Shown one piece after another: positions 39,391 to 45,156 of a stretch of 51,968 nucleotides of DNA. The translations under genes were made by a program, and so were the position numbers. This DNA comes from Balnearium lithotrophicum. Its GTDB lineage: Bacteria; Aquificota; Aquificia; Desulfurobacteriales; Desulfurobacteriaceae. Positions within the stretch are counted from its first letter, which is position 1; each line of letters starts with the position of its first letter. The notes beneath the pieces are model-generated. The model worked only from the letters and a program-made list of their open reading frames with translations. It had not been told where the DNA came from and made no database searches. Location of the stretch: the NCBI RefSeq assembly GCF_900182585.1, contig NZ_FXTM01000013.1, forward strand, positions 1-51,968, read 5' to 3'.

Positions 39391-40363
39391 AACATTCTCC
39401 TCCTATATCAGGGTCAGTGTCTACTTGTTTCCATTTGATTCCTATTTCTTTTTTCTTACTGGAGCTGGAATGTATTAGCTTAGGTAGTTGTGAAACAAAT
39501 CCTGAGAATGAGTAGTTAACTTTGTGCTTTATAAAGTAATCATCGCTATTTAAGTAATCGGGAATTACTTCTAATGCCTTTTCAACAAAAGCTGCTTTTT
39601 CAGTTTCACTTAGAAACGAAAGTTGTCTCTCTAAGTTTTCTATTGCTTTTGGATAAATAGCTGGAGGACAGGCAAATTTATCCATATAGTGGTGTTTAAA
39701 AACCTCTACTATTCTCTTGGCGTAAGGTGAAATATACTTTGAGTGCGATTTAATTGCTTTTCTCGTTGCAGGTTGATTTTTGACGGCGTCAAAAATTTCG
39801 CCGCCGCCAGCTTGCTCTAATTTTTCTTTCCCTTCTTTTTTAGGAGAAGGTTCTTTTTCTTCAAGCGAAGGAGTGCTTATTTCTCTCTCTGTTTTTTCTT
39901 CTATATGAGTTTTCTTATTTGTTTTTTCTTTATGTCCGTCTGACGAACAACCCTTGTCTGTCTCACGGACTACCCTTTGTTCGTCTGACGACCTACCCTT
40001 GTCTGCTTGGCGGACAACCCCTTGTCCGTTAGACGGACTATCTTTCTTCCAAACTGATTTATCAAGTAGTACGTAAACCGTACTTTGGTAGTTCCCTTTT
40101 TCTCCTATTCTATGTTCTCGACGAATTATGTTCTTCCCTTCAAGCTCCTTTAGGCTTTTAAGAAGCCTATCTTTGCTGATTGAAAGTGCTTTTTGTAGAT
40201 TGCTTAAAGAAGGGAAAGCATAAGATTTATCACCTGCACAACGGCATAAATAGAAATAAACGGCTAAAGAATAGACACTAAGGTTCAAGTCAAATATTTC
40301 ATTATCCACTGTAAAAAAATGTTTTCTCCTGCTATCTCTCAGTTCAATAATTTCTCCACCCAT
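39380..40363 (-). CDS. Replication initiator with internal iterons (lambda O/DnaD-like)
   Basis: A 327-residue protein. The N-terminal 115 residues hold a winged HTH (VDNEIFDLNLSVYSLAVYFY, then FPSLSNLQKALSISKDRLLK). The middle part (about 118-180) is a repeated polar linker: two copies of a 15-residue unit, VVRQADKGRSSDEQR and VVRETDKGCSSDGHK. These repeats are encoded by five iterons. The C-terminus is a helical domain with FKHHYMDKFACPPAIYPKAI. This is the layout of lambda O, where the origin lies within the initiator gene. Confidence 0.82.
   Translation of the reverse strand: MGGEIIELRDSRRKHFFTVDNEIFDLNLSVYSLAVYFYLCRCAGDKSYAFPSLSNLQKALSISKDRLLKSLKELEGKNIIRREHRIGEKGNYQSTVYVLLDKSVWKKDSPSNGQGVVRQADKGRSSDEQRVVRETDKGCSSDGHKEKTNKKTHIEEKTEREISTPSLEEKEPSPKKEGKEKLEQAGGGEIFDAVKNQPATRKAIKSHSKYISPYAKRIVEVFKHHYMDKFACPPAIYPKAIENLERQLSFLSETEKAAFVEKALEVIPDYLNSDDYFIKHKVNYSFSGFVSQLPKLIHSSSSKKKEIGIKWKQVDTDPDIGGECYEL
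39934..40038. repeat. Five iterons, candidate phage replication origin
   Basis: Five units start at 39934, 39956, 39979, 40001 and 40024, spaced 22, 23, 22 and 23 bases. Each is an imperfect palindrome of the form GTCCGTCTGACGGAC followed by aCCC and TT. The near-two-turn spacing would put bound proteins on one face of the helix. They lie in the middle of the initiator gene, next to a loader gene, as in lambda ori. Confidence 0.82.
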
Positions 40364-40373
40364 CGTTTCCCTC

Positions 40374-41081
40374 CTAAAACGGAAATTCTTTTATCAATTC
40401 AATTCCAAATCTTTTAGCAGCATCCTTAGTAAAAAAGGCAATTCTTTTCTTCTTGCAGAACTCCTTTATGGGTTTTATCCAGGAATTAGAGAACTGATAG
40501 AAAGGATGGTATTTCCTTCCGGTTAGAGGTCCTACTATTACCCATTTGTAGTATTGCAGGTAGTCTAAATCTCTTATCGACTTTAGAAGTGGTTCTAACG
40601 AAATAAACAGTTTAACTTCGGGAAATTTGGAGATAGCTTTTAAGAGTACTTTTGTTCGCTCTGTGAGCTCCAGATTATTAGTTGCAGATACTCCAATCCA
40701 AACATTTTCAGGAATAATTTCAGGAAATTTCTTATAACTTTTGGGATTTTTAGAGAGAAATAAAAATATTTTATCTTGCTCCTGCTCTATTCTTTCAAAG
40801 ACTTTTTCAATCCAATCTCGCTTCCAAAATACTATGTCGCTCATAGAATTTACAAAGATTATCCCTTCTCCTTTTGAGAATTTGCGAGCAAAATTCTTTG
40901 GCAAGAACACGGGCTGAAAGTTCTTTAACCTTTTTGTATCCTTCGGAGAAAGATTGTTACTCTTTGCTATGTTTCTGTAAAATCTCCTTGCAAATTTCCT
41001 TGCATAGCAGAAAGGGCAACCATGAAGACAACCCCATACTGGATTCCATACTTCATCACACCAGTCTATTTTAGTTGACAT
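40374..41081 (-). CDS. Phage gp37/gp68 family protein (DUF5131, radical-SAM-like)
   Basis: A 235-residue protein beginning MSTKIDWCDEVWNPVWGCLH. The CX3CX2C triad (CLHGCPFCYA) follows a WNPVWGC box, the signature of DUF5131 proteins known from many phages. Later 'IIFVNSMSDIVFWKRDWIEK' and 'FLFLSKNPKSYKKFPEIIP' also fit. A Fe-S and SAM dependent activity is likely from the triad; the substrate is unknown. It lies just upstream of the initiator gene. Confidence 0.88.
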   Translation of the reverse strand: MSTKIDWCDEVWNPVWGCLHGCPFCYARKFARRFYRNIAKSNNLSPKDTKRLKNFQPVFLPKNFARKFSKGEGIIFVNSMSDIVFWKRDWIEKVFERIEQEQDKIFLFLSKNPKSYKKFPEIIPENVWIGVSATNNLELTERTKVLLKAISKFPEVKLFISLEPLLKSIRDLDYLQYYKWVIVGPLTGRKYHPFYQFSNSWIKPIKEFCKKKRIAFFTKDAAKRFGIELIKEFPF

Positions 41082-41082
41082 T

Positions 41083-41397
41083 TTAAACCTCCATTCCCCA
41101 AAATCGCTTCCAGAGGGTTACCCACTTTTCGTAACAAGGATCTCCACAAAGTAAACGGATTTCTAAAACTTTAACCCTTTTAAGATTCCCTCTCTCATTG
41201 AGAGAATAATCTTCGGTTCTTCTAATTTGGAATACTGAAAGCTTTGAAAGAGAATAAGTAATTTCTTCTTCATTCAAAATACCTATAATAGGAGCATTAC
41301 CATAAACTCTAATCTTGGGCTTTCCCTTGATTTTCAAAAGTCTTTTGATAAAGTTAAAGAAATCTTTCCTTGCACTCTCTAATTCTTTAGTATCCAT
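41083..41397 (-). CDS. Hypothetical protein (104 aa)
   Basis: MDTKELESARKDFFNFIKRL, then a short beta part and 'VLEIRLLCGDPCYEKWVTLW'. AGGAGGG precedes the ATG. It ends one base before the DUF5131 gene. No function is recognised. Confidence 0.55.
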   Translation of the reverse strand: MDTKELESARKDFFNFIKRLLKIKGKPKIRVYGNAPIIGILNEEEITYSLSKLSVFQIRRTEDYSLNERGNLKRVKVLEIRLLCGDPCYEKWVTLWKRFWGMEV

Positions 41398-41525
41398 TTT
41401 CCCTCCTTGACAACACGATTTAATTGCCTAAATTAACAAATAAGCCGCTAAGGTGCTCCACACCTCCAGAGAGTACCTCCACGGTTTGGTCCATCGTCAG
41501 TAGGGGGCGGAAGCCCCCGCTTAAA
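41398..41525. other. Gene-free leader-like region with decayed operator
   Basis: This gap holds a copy of the early-gene leader (minus strand TGACGATGG, then CCAAACCGTGGAGGT), a half-palindrome (GGCAATTAAATCG), and a stem-loop at 41503. A 20-codon frame from the leader ATG runs to TAA but lacks a ribosome site. It probably marks a gene lost by deletion. Confidence 0.45.
41503..41518 (-). other. Stem-loop after annealing-protein gene
   Basis: Minus-strand GGGGGC-TTCC-GCCCCC, a perfect 6-bp GC stem with tetraloop, eight bases past the stop of the gene ending at 41526. No U-tract. Similar to 28582. Confidence 0.55.
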
Positions 41526-42494
41526 TCAGAACTGAATATCATCTTCCTCATTTTTGTTCCCTTCTTGAGTCTTTCCATTCTTCTCTTGCTTAAGCTTTTT
41601 CAAGTACTCCAAGAACTTTTGAGCTTCTTTTTCAGTGAAAAGCTTAGATGTGCTTTTTCCAATTACTGTCTGATACAGCTTTTTCTTCTCGCCATTCTTT
41701 ATGCCCAAACCCTTAAGTGTATTCTGAATCTCAATAAGAATTTGCTTAGGAGCTAACTTGTTAAGTTCTGTAATCACCTTTGAAGCTTCCTCCTTATCTA
41801 ATTCCTCAAGCTTTTCTTTGTTAACGAGGAGTTTGAGAAATTCCCTCAACTGTTCTTCTGATAGCTTCCTCTTATCTGCTATTGTTTTAATAGCGTTTAC
41901 TTGTCTGTCGCTTGCATCTCCGTTTCTGTTGTTGTTTTGTCTTTTCTCTTCAATTACCTCTCCCGTTTCAGGGTCGTAAAGTATATCTTGCTCTGCAAGT
42001 TCCTCGTAAGAACATAAACCAATAGGGAACGCTACTCTCAGTGCACGGTTCACCGCACGGGTCTCAGCCATCCTGATTAAGTGAGGGGAGATTGTACGAT
42101 TTGTATTGTTTTTATCTGCGTCACCGTAAGCCTCATACTTCCCGCCATCTTTAGTTCTCACCGTCGCTTTCATTAAGCAAAAATTTTGCGTTCTTTCCAC
42201 GATTTCCACTTCTATTCCTGCAAGCTGTCCTGATTTCTGAGCATAATAGATTAGCCCTTCTTTAGTAATATAAGGACGGTCACCCATCACAATGATATGT
42301 CCCAAATCTGGACGAAGACCAAACTCAGCAAAAAGGGCTCTTATTTGCTGTGCGAGATGTTCCTGGGCTTTTTCGGGAATACCTTTATGTCCCTTTAGCC
42401 ACCCTTTGATTCTCGTTAAATCAAGCCACTGTTCTTGGAGTTCCTCAGCAACTTTGATTCTTACCTGGTCAGCTGTTGTTTTGACTTCTGACAT
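41526..42494 (-). CDS. Probable ssDNA-binding/annealing recombination protein
   Basis: A 322-residue protein from ATG 42494, with GGAGGAG upstream. A central domain (GLRPDLGHIIVMGDRPYITK, then MKATVRTKDGGKYEAYGDAD) carries an AETRAVNRALR box, which I associate with phage Erf/Rad52-like single-strand annealing or accessory proteins. The C-terminus is disordered and ends EEDDIQF, much like the acidic DDDIPF tip of bacterial SSB. It lies first in the replication operon. Family assignment is by eye. Confidence 0.6.
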   Translation of the reverse strand: MSEVKTTADQVRIKVAEELQEQWLDLTRIKGWLKGHKGIPEKAQEHLAQQIRALFAEFGLRPDLGHIIVMGDRPYITKEGLIYYAQKSGQLAGIEVEIVERTQNFCLMKATVRTKDGGKYEAYGDADKNNTNRTISPHLIRMAETRAVNRALRVAFPIGLCSYEELAEQDILYDPETGEVIEEKRQNNNRNGDASDRQVNAIKTIADKRKLSEEQLREFLKLLVNKEKLEELDKEEASKVITELNKLAPKQILIEIQNTLKGLGIKNGEKKKLYQTVIGKSTSKLFTEKEAQKFLEYLKKLKQEKNGKTQEGNKNEEDDIQF

Positions 42495-42512
42495 TTTCTC
42501 CTCCATCCATTA

Positions 42513-42541
42513 AGGTTAATACCAATAATTTGCTTTGTCAA
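42513..42541 (-). promoter_or_regulatory. Promoter with half palindrome ahead of annealing-protein gene
   Basis: TTGACA, 17 bases, TAACCT; the spacer has ACCA-N5-TTGC (plus reading), two mismatches from the palindrome. A perfect palindrome stands just upstream at 42547-42559. Confidence 0.6.
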
Positions 42542-42546
42542 TTTAG

Positions 42547-42559
42547 GCAATCTCATTGC
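42547..42559. promoter_or_regulatory. GCAA-N5-TTGC palindrome upstream of promoter
   Basis: A perfect copy (centre TCTCA) within a larger TTAGGCAA...TTGCCTAA palindrome, directly beside the -35 at 42536. It is centred 26 bases from the half-site in the spacer, so two-site cooperative binding is possible. Confidence 0.65.
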
Positions 42560-42563
42560 CTAA

Positions 42564-42752
42564 CTATTCTTCCTTACTGGAAAGCTTCATTGGGTCAAAG
42601 GTTGATGCTTTCTTAAGAGCCTCTTCTACAGTGTCAGCTGTGTAAACTGCACAAATTCCCTGGTCTTCTACAACTACTTTTACTCCCTGTCCATTAACCG
42701 TAATGGTTAATGTTCCGTCTAACATGTTTTTGAGAACTCTTTCAACTCCCAT
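42564..42752 (-). CDS. Small hypothetical protein (62 aa)
   Basis: From ATG 42752 (MGVERVLKNMLDGTLTITVN), which has GGGAGGT upstream. A leader ATG at 42782 is in frame and could extend it by 10 residues. The acidic tail ends in SSKEE. Contains a compact beta/alpha pattern; no function is recognised. It has its own promoter at 42794. Confidence 0.6.
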   Translation of the reverse strand: MGVERVLKNMLDGTLTITVNGQGVKVVVEDQGICAVYTADTVEEALKKASTFDPMKLSSKEE

Positions 42753-42793
42753 TTTATACCTCCCATTTAGATTTTTTTCCATCGTCAAGGTTA

Positions 42794-42821
42794 AATATAA
42801 GTTATTATTGACGAATGTCAA
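42794..42821 (-). promoter_or_regulatory. Promoter with a different inverted repeat
   Basis: TTGACA, 16 bases, TATATT. The -35 is part of the inverted repeat TTGAC-ATTC-GTCAA, not the GCAA-N5-TTGC type. It points to another regulator for this gene. Confidence 0.7.
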
Positions 42822-42825
42822 TACA

Positions 42826-43023
42826 TCAGTCTTTAATACCATTTTTTTCTTGAATGTACTTCAACATTAAATAATTAAGGCAATCAGAAACAGTTAACCC
42901 TTCCTTTTGGCAGGTTTCTTCAAATAATTTTTTTAACTTGGGGTTAACGCGAAAATTGAGGTTTTTTGTTCTATTGGAGAGAAGCTTAATGAACTTTTCC
43001 ATTTCTATTTTTTCTTTTTCCAT
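42826..43023 (-). CDS. Ribbon-helix-helix (Arc/CopG-like) protein
   Basis: A 65-residue protein from ATG 43023, with GGAGG six bases before it. 'RTKNLNFRVNPKLKKLFEET' followed by CQKEGLTVSDCLNYLMLKYI has the RHH pattern: a beta strand with N-x-R-V, then two helices. It probably is a small DNA-binding regulator, the Cro-like partner of the upstream repressor. It has its own promoter with the AATCATTTGATT site. Confidence 0.75.
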   Translation of the reverse strand: MEKEKIEMEKFIKLLSNRTKNLNFRVNPKLKKLFEETCQKEGLTVSDCLNYLMLKYIQEKNGIKD

Positions 43024-43050
43024 CCCCATCCTCCATGTTTTCCATAGTCA

Positions 43051-43079
43051 AATTTAAATCATTTGATTGAAGCTGTCAA
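43051..43079 (-). promoter_or_regulatory. Promoter of RHH gene with AATCA-type palindrome
   Basis: TTGACA, 17 bases, TAAATT. The spacer has AATCATTTGATT (43057-43068), a palindrome shared with the repressor promoter at 43736-43764. Its -35 overlaps the end of the repressor gene. Confidence 0.7.
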
Positions 43080-43720
43080 CGGTTTTTCCTATAAAAGCCT
43101 ATTACCTTAAATATCATTATGTCGTCAGACTCTTCTAAAGGTAACTCTATTGGCTCGTAATCGTCATTTACAGGAACAAGTCTGATTTTATCTTCTTCTG
43201 CATAATATTTCTTTAAAGTGGCATCTCCGCCCTTAATAACTACAACATCATCCCCATTCTCTGGAGGATAAAAAGAAGGGTCTGCAAGGTGAACTAAATC
43301 TCCAGGTTTAAATTCTGGATACATGCTATTACCTTCAACTCTCATAAAAAAGGTACGAATTTCAGCATCTGGAATAGAGACTATAAAAGATGGTAGAGGT
43401 AAATATTCCTCTACATTACTATCGATATATCCTCCAAAGTTTCCAGCCTGTGTTTCTCCAATTATTGGAATGTAAATTACTTCCCCTTTTAGCCACTGGA
43501 GGGGTACTCCAAAATAGTCTGCTATTGGCTTTAAGGTTTCATCTTTAGGGTTTCTTTTACCTTTTTCTATCATATATAAATATTGATTAAGGGATTCCAC
43601 GGAATCATAATTTACAAACCCCTTTTCTATCAGTTCCTTAGCAAGCTGCAAACGTGAAAGACCTCTTTCTTCTCTCAATTTTTTTATTCTTTTTCCTAAT
43701 TCGCTCAAGTCTTCCTCCAT
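43076..43720 (-). CDS. LexA/CI-like phage repressor (HTH + S24 peptidase)
   Basis: A 214-residue protein. N-terminal HTH (SRLQLAKELIEKGFVNYDSV, then LNQYLYMIEKGKRNPKDETL). The C-terminal S24 domain has the Ala-Gly cleavage site (GETQAGNFGG, A92-G93), the catalytic Ser in GNSMYPEFKPGD (S132) and Lys near 170 (DATLKKY). It should be self-cleaved after RecA activation, inducing the phage. ATG 43720 has a GGGG site; TTG 43708 with GGAGG is an alternative. It is the rightmost phage gene. Confidence 0.9.
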   Translation of the reverse strand: MEEDLSELGKRIKKLREERGLSRLQLAKELIEKGFVNYDSVESLNQYLYMIEKGKRNPKDETLKPIADYFGVPLQWLKGEVIYIPIIGETQAGNFGGYIDSNVEEYLPLPSFIVSIPDAEIRTFFMRVEGNSMYPEFKPGDLVHLADPSFYPPENGDDVVVIKGGDATLKKYYAEEDKIRLVPVNDDYEPIELPLEESDDIMIFKVIGFYRKNR

Positions 43721-43735
43721 CCCCTATTTCTGTTT

Positions 43736-43764
43736 ATTTTAAATCTTTTGATTGAAGAAATCAA
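43736..43764 (-). promoter_or_regulatory. Repressor promoter with AATCA-type palindrome
   Basis: TTGATT, 17 bases, TAAAAT, with AATCTTTTGATT (43742-43753) beside the -10. The two promoters of the immunity region share the bases TTCAATCAAA-N-GATTTAAA on the minus strand, so one regulator probably acts on both. Confidence 0.7.
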
Positions 43765-43864
43765 TTGTTTTTTGACAGATAGCACACTACTTTGGAATGG
43801 CACAAATTGGGCACAAAAAAACTTTTTCATGAATTACTGAGAGGGAGATAAGACTTGGTAGATT

Positions 43865-43940
43865 TGGAGGCGGCGGGCGGATTCGAACCGCCGAATAAGG
43901 GATTTGCAGTCCCCTGCCTTAGCCACTTGGCTACGCCGCC
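43865..43940 (-). tRNA. tRNA-Cys (GCA)
   Basis: The minus strand folds as a tRNA with acceptor GGCGGCG/CGCCGCC, anticodon loop CTGCAAA giving GCA, T-loop GGTTCGAATCC, discriminator T and an encoded CCA. It is the tRNA nearest the prophage; its 3' end faces the phage and is a candidate attachment core. Confidence 0.95.
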
Positions 43941-43944
43941 TTAA

Positions 43945-44020
43945 TGGAGCGGGCGACGGGACTTGAACCCGCGACCCCAACCTTGGCAAGGTTGTGCTCT
44001 ACCAACTGAGCTACGCCCGC
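43945..44020 (-). tRNA. tRNA-Gly (GCC), copy 1
   Basis: Acceptor GCGGGCG/CGCCCGC, anticodon loop TTGCCAA giving GCC, T-loop GGTTCAAGTCC, encoded CCA. It is identical over 76 bases to the plus-strand copy at 51220-51295. Confidence 0.96.
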
Positions 44021-44021
44021 A

Positions 44022-44107
44022 TGGTGCGGGAGGTGGGAGTCGAACCCACACGCCACGAAGGCACTGGATCCTAAGTCCAGCGCGTCTGCCAGTTCCGCCA
44101 CTCCCGC
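44022..44107 (-). tRNA. tRNA-Leu (UAG)
   Basis: Acceptor GCGGGAG/CTCCCGC with a long variable arm (GTGCCTTCGTGGCGT), as expected for tRNA-Leu; anticodon TAG within ACTTAGGAT; encoded CCA. Confidence 0.95.
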
Positions 44108-44109
44108 TG

Positions 44110-44186
44110 TGGGGTGGGAGACGGGACTTGAACCCGCGACCGCCGGGGCCACAACCCGGCGCTCCACCAACTGAGCTACTCCCACC
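44110..44186 (-). tRNA. tRNA-His (GUG)
   Basis: Acceptor GTGGGAG/CTCCCAC with an extra G at position -1 opposite discriminator C, the tRNA-His hallmark; anticodon GTG; encoded CCA. Confidence 0.95.
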
Positions 44187-44197
44187 ATAATAATAAA

Positions 44198-44272
44198 TGG
44201 CTGGGGCGGCAGGATTCGAACCTGCGAATGGCGGATCCAAAGTCCGCTGCCTTACCGCTTGGCTACGCCCCA
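44198..44272 (-). tRNA. tRNA-Gln (UUG)
   Basis: Acceptor TGGGGCG/CGCCCCA, anticodon TTG in ACTTTGGAT, discriminator G and encoded CCA. Its 5' end lies one base after the ispE stop codon, so processing from a shared ispE-tRNA transcript is likely. Confidence 0.95.
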
Positions 44273-44273
44273 G

Positions 44274-45113
44274 CTATACTGCGGAGAGAAATTTATACCA
44301 CCAGCCACTATTTTTCAAGGGGGTCAAGTCAGAAATACTACCAGTCAAAATGGCAAAAACTGAAGAACCACTTCCACTCATTAGGGGTTTAAGGCCTATG
44401 TTTTCTAAAACTTTTTTAACTTTCTTAACACCTTCTATACAGGGAGCTCTGCTCAGTTCAAGGTCATTTACCATATTGTTTATAGCCTCTTCTATTTTTC
44501 CGGATACTAAAGGAGATATAACAAATTTTTCGGCATCCTCTGGTGATATATCTCTCTTGATTGGAGGGAGATTCTGATACACCTCAGCTGTTGAACATTG
44601 AAAGTTAGGGTAAACCAGCAAGAGCTTAAAATTTACCGGGTTGTAGTTTCGAATCTTCTCTCCCCTTCCATAGGCCAGTGCTAGTCCACCCTTTATGAAG
44701 AAAGGAACATCACTACCGATTTGAGCAGCTAACTGATAGAGTTCCTTTTCAGATAGTGGATTTCCGTAAATTTCATTAAGCCCCTTCAGTGTTGAAGCGG
44801 CGTTTGAACTTCCTCCTCCAAGCCCTGCTCCAACAGGTATTCTCTTTTTAAGCCTTATTCCTACCTTGGGTTTAATCCCTGTTGCTTCTTTGAAAATATT
44901 GGCAGCTTTTACTATTAGATTTCCTTTATTTAAGGGAAGAGTGTCGTTTCCGACAATTTCAAGCTCAAACCTGTCTGATGGATGGAAACTAAGAACATCA
45001 AATAGATTTATCGTGTGCATAACAGTAACAATTTCGTGGTATCCGTCTGGTCTCTTTCCTTTAATCCATAAGGACAAATTGATTTTTGCAGGTGACGGCA
45101 CTATTAATCTCAT
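44274..45113 (-). CDS. ispE: 4-diphosphocytidyl-2-C-methyl-D-erythritol kinase
   Basis: A 279-residue GHMP kinase of the MEP isoprenoid pathway; it phosphorylates CDP-ME at the 2-hydroxyl. Hallmarks: VPSPAKINLSLWIKGKRPDG, PVGAGLGGGSSNAASTLKGL (ATP loop) and LMSGSGSSVFAI near the end. I chose ATG 45113, where the family N-terminus begins; a TTG 30 bases upstream is also open. A TATAAT box lies 9 bases before this ATG, suggesting a leaderless or very short-leader mRNA. The stop is one base from tRNA-Gln. Confidence 0.95.
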   Translation of the reverse strand: MRLIVPSPAKINLSLWIKGKRPDGYHEIVTVMHTINLFDVLSFHPSDRFELEIVGNDTLPLNKGNLIVKAANIFKEATGIKPKVGIRLKKRIPVGAGLGGGSSNAASTLKGLNEIYGNPLSEKELYQLAAQIGSDVPFFIKGGLALAYGRGEKIRNYNPVNFKLLLVYPNFQCSTAEVYQNLPPIKRDISPEDAEKFVISPLVSGKIEEAINNMVNDLELSRAPCIEGVKKVKKVLENIGLKPLMSGSGSSVFAILTGSISDLTPLKNSGWWYKFLSAV

Positions 45114-45156
45114 AGTGAATAAATTATATCTATTTAGAAACAATTAGGAGAAAATT

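Larger units (their letters stand above)
1..43864. mobile_element. Contractile-tailed prophage, left end outside window
   Basis: This stretch carries a repressor, replication genes, terminase, portal, capsid, neck, sheath, tube and baseplate genes, nearly all on the minus strand. The order resembles a T4/P2-type myophage. The right boundary is inferred to lie between the repressor promoter (43764) and the 3' end of tRNA-Cys (43865), because host tRNA and ispE genes follow. The left end is not in the window. No integrase, endolysin or tape-measure gene was found, so attachment site, lysis and integrity cannot be fully judged. Confidence 0.9.

Noticed and set aside
40990-41005. GCAA-N6-TTGC in the DUF5131 gene, and a similar one near 49580 in priA
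   Set aside because: The spacing is 6, not 5, so they are not counted as copies of the dispersed palindrome; the priA copy lies in host DNA and suggests such near-matches occur by chance.
43798-43817. TGGCAC-N5-GGGCA on the plus strand, resembling a sigma-54 promoter
   Set aside because: The -12 part has two mismatches and the only genes downstream are tRNAs on the other strand. The adjoining GGCACAAA direct repeat, 11 bases apart, is short and may be chance.
43931-44240. Long open frames on both strands across 43.9-44.24 kb
   Set aside because: They are composed wholly of tRNA sequence; the five tRNA genes explain the region.
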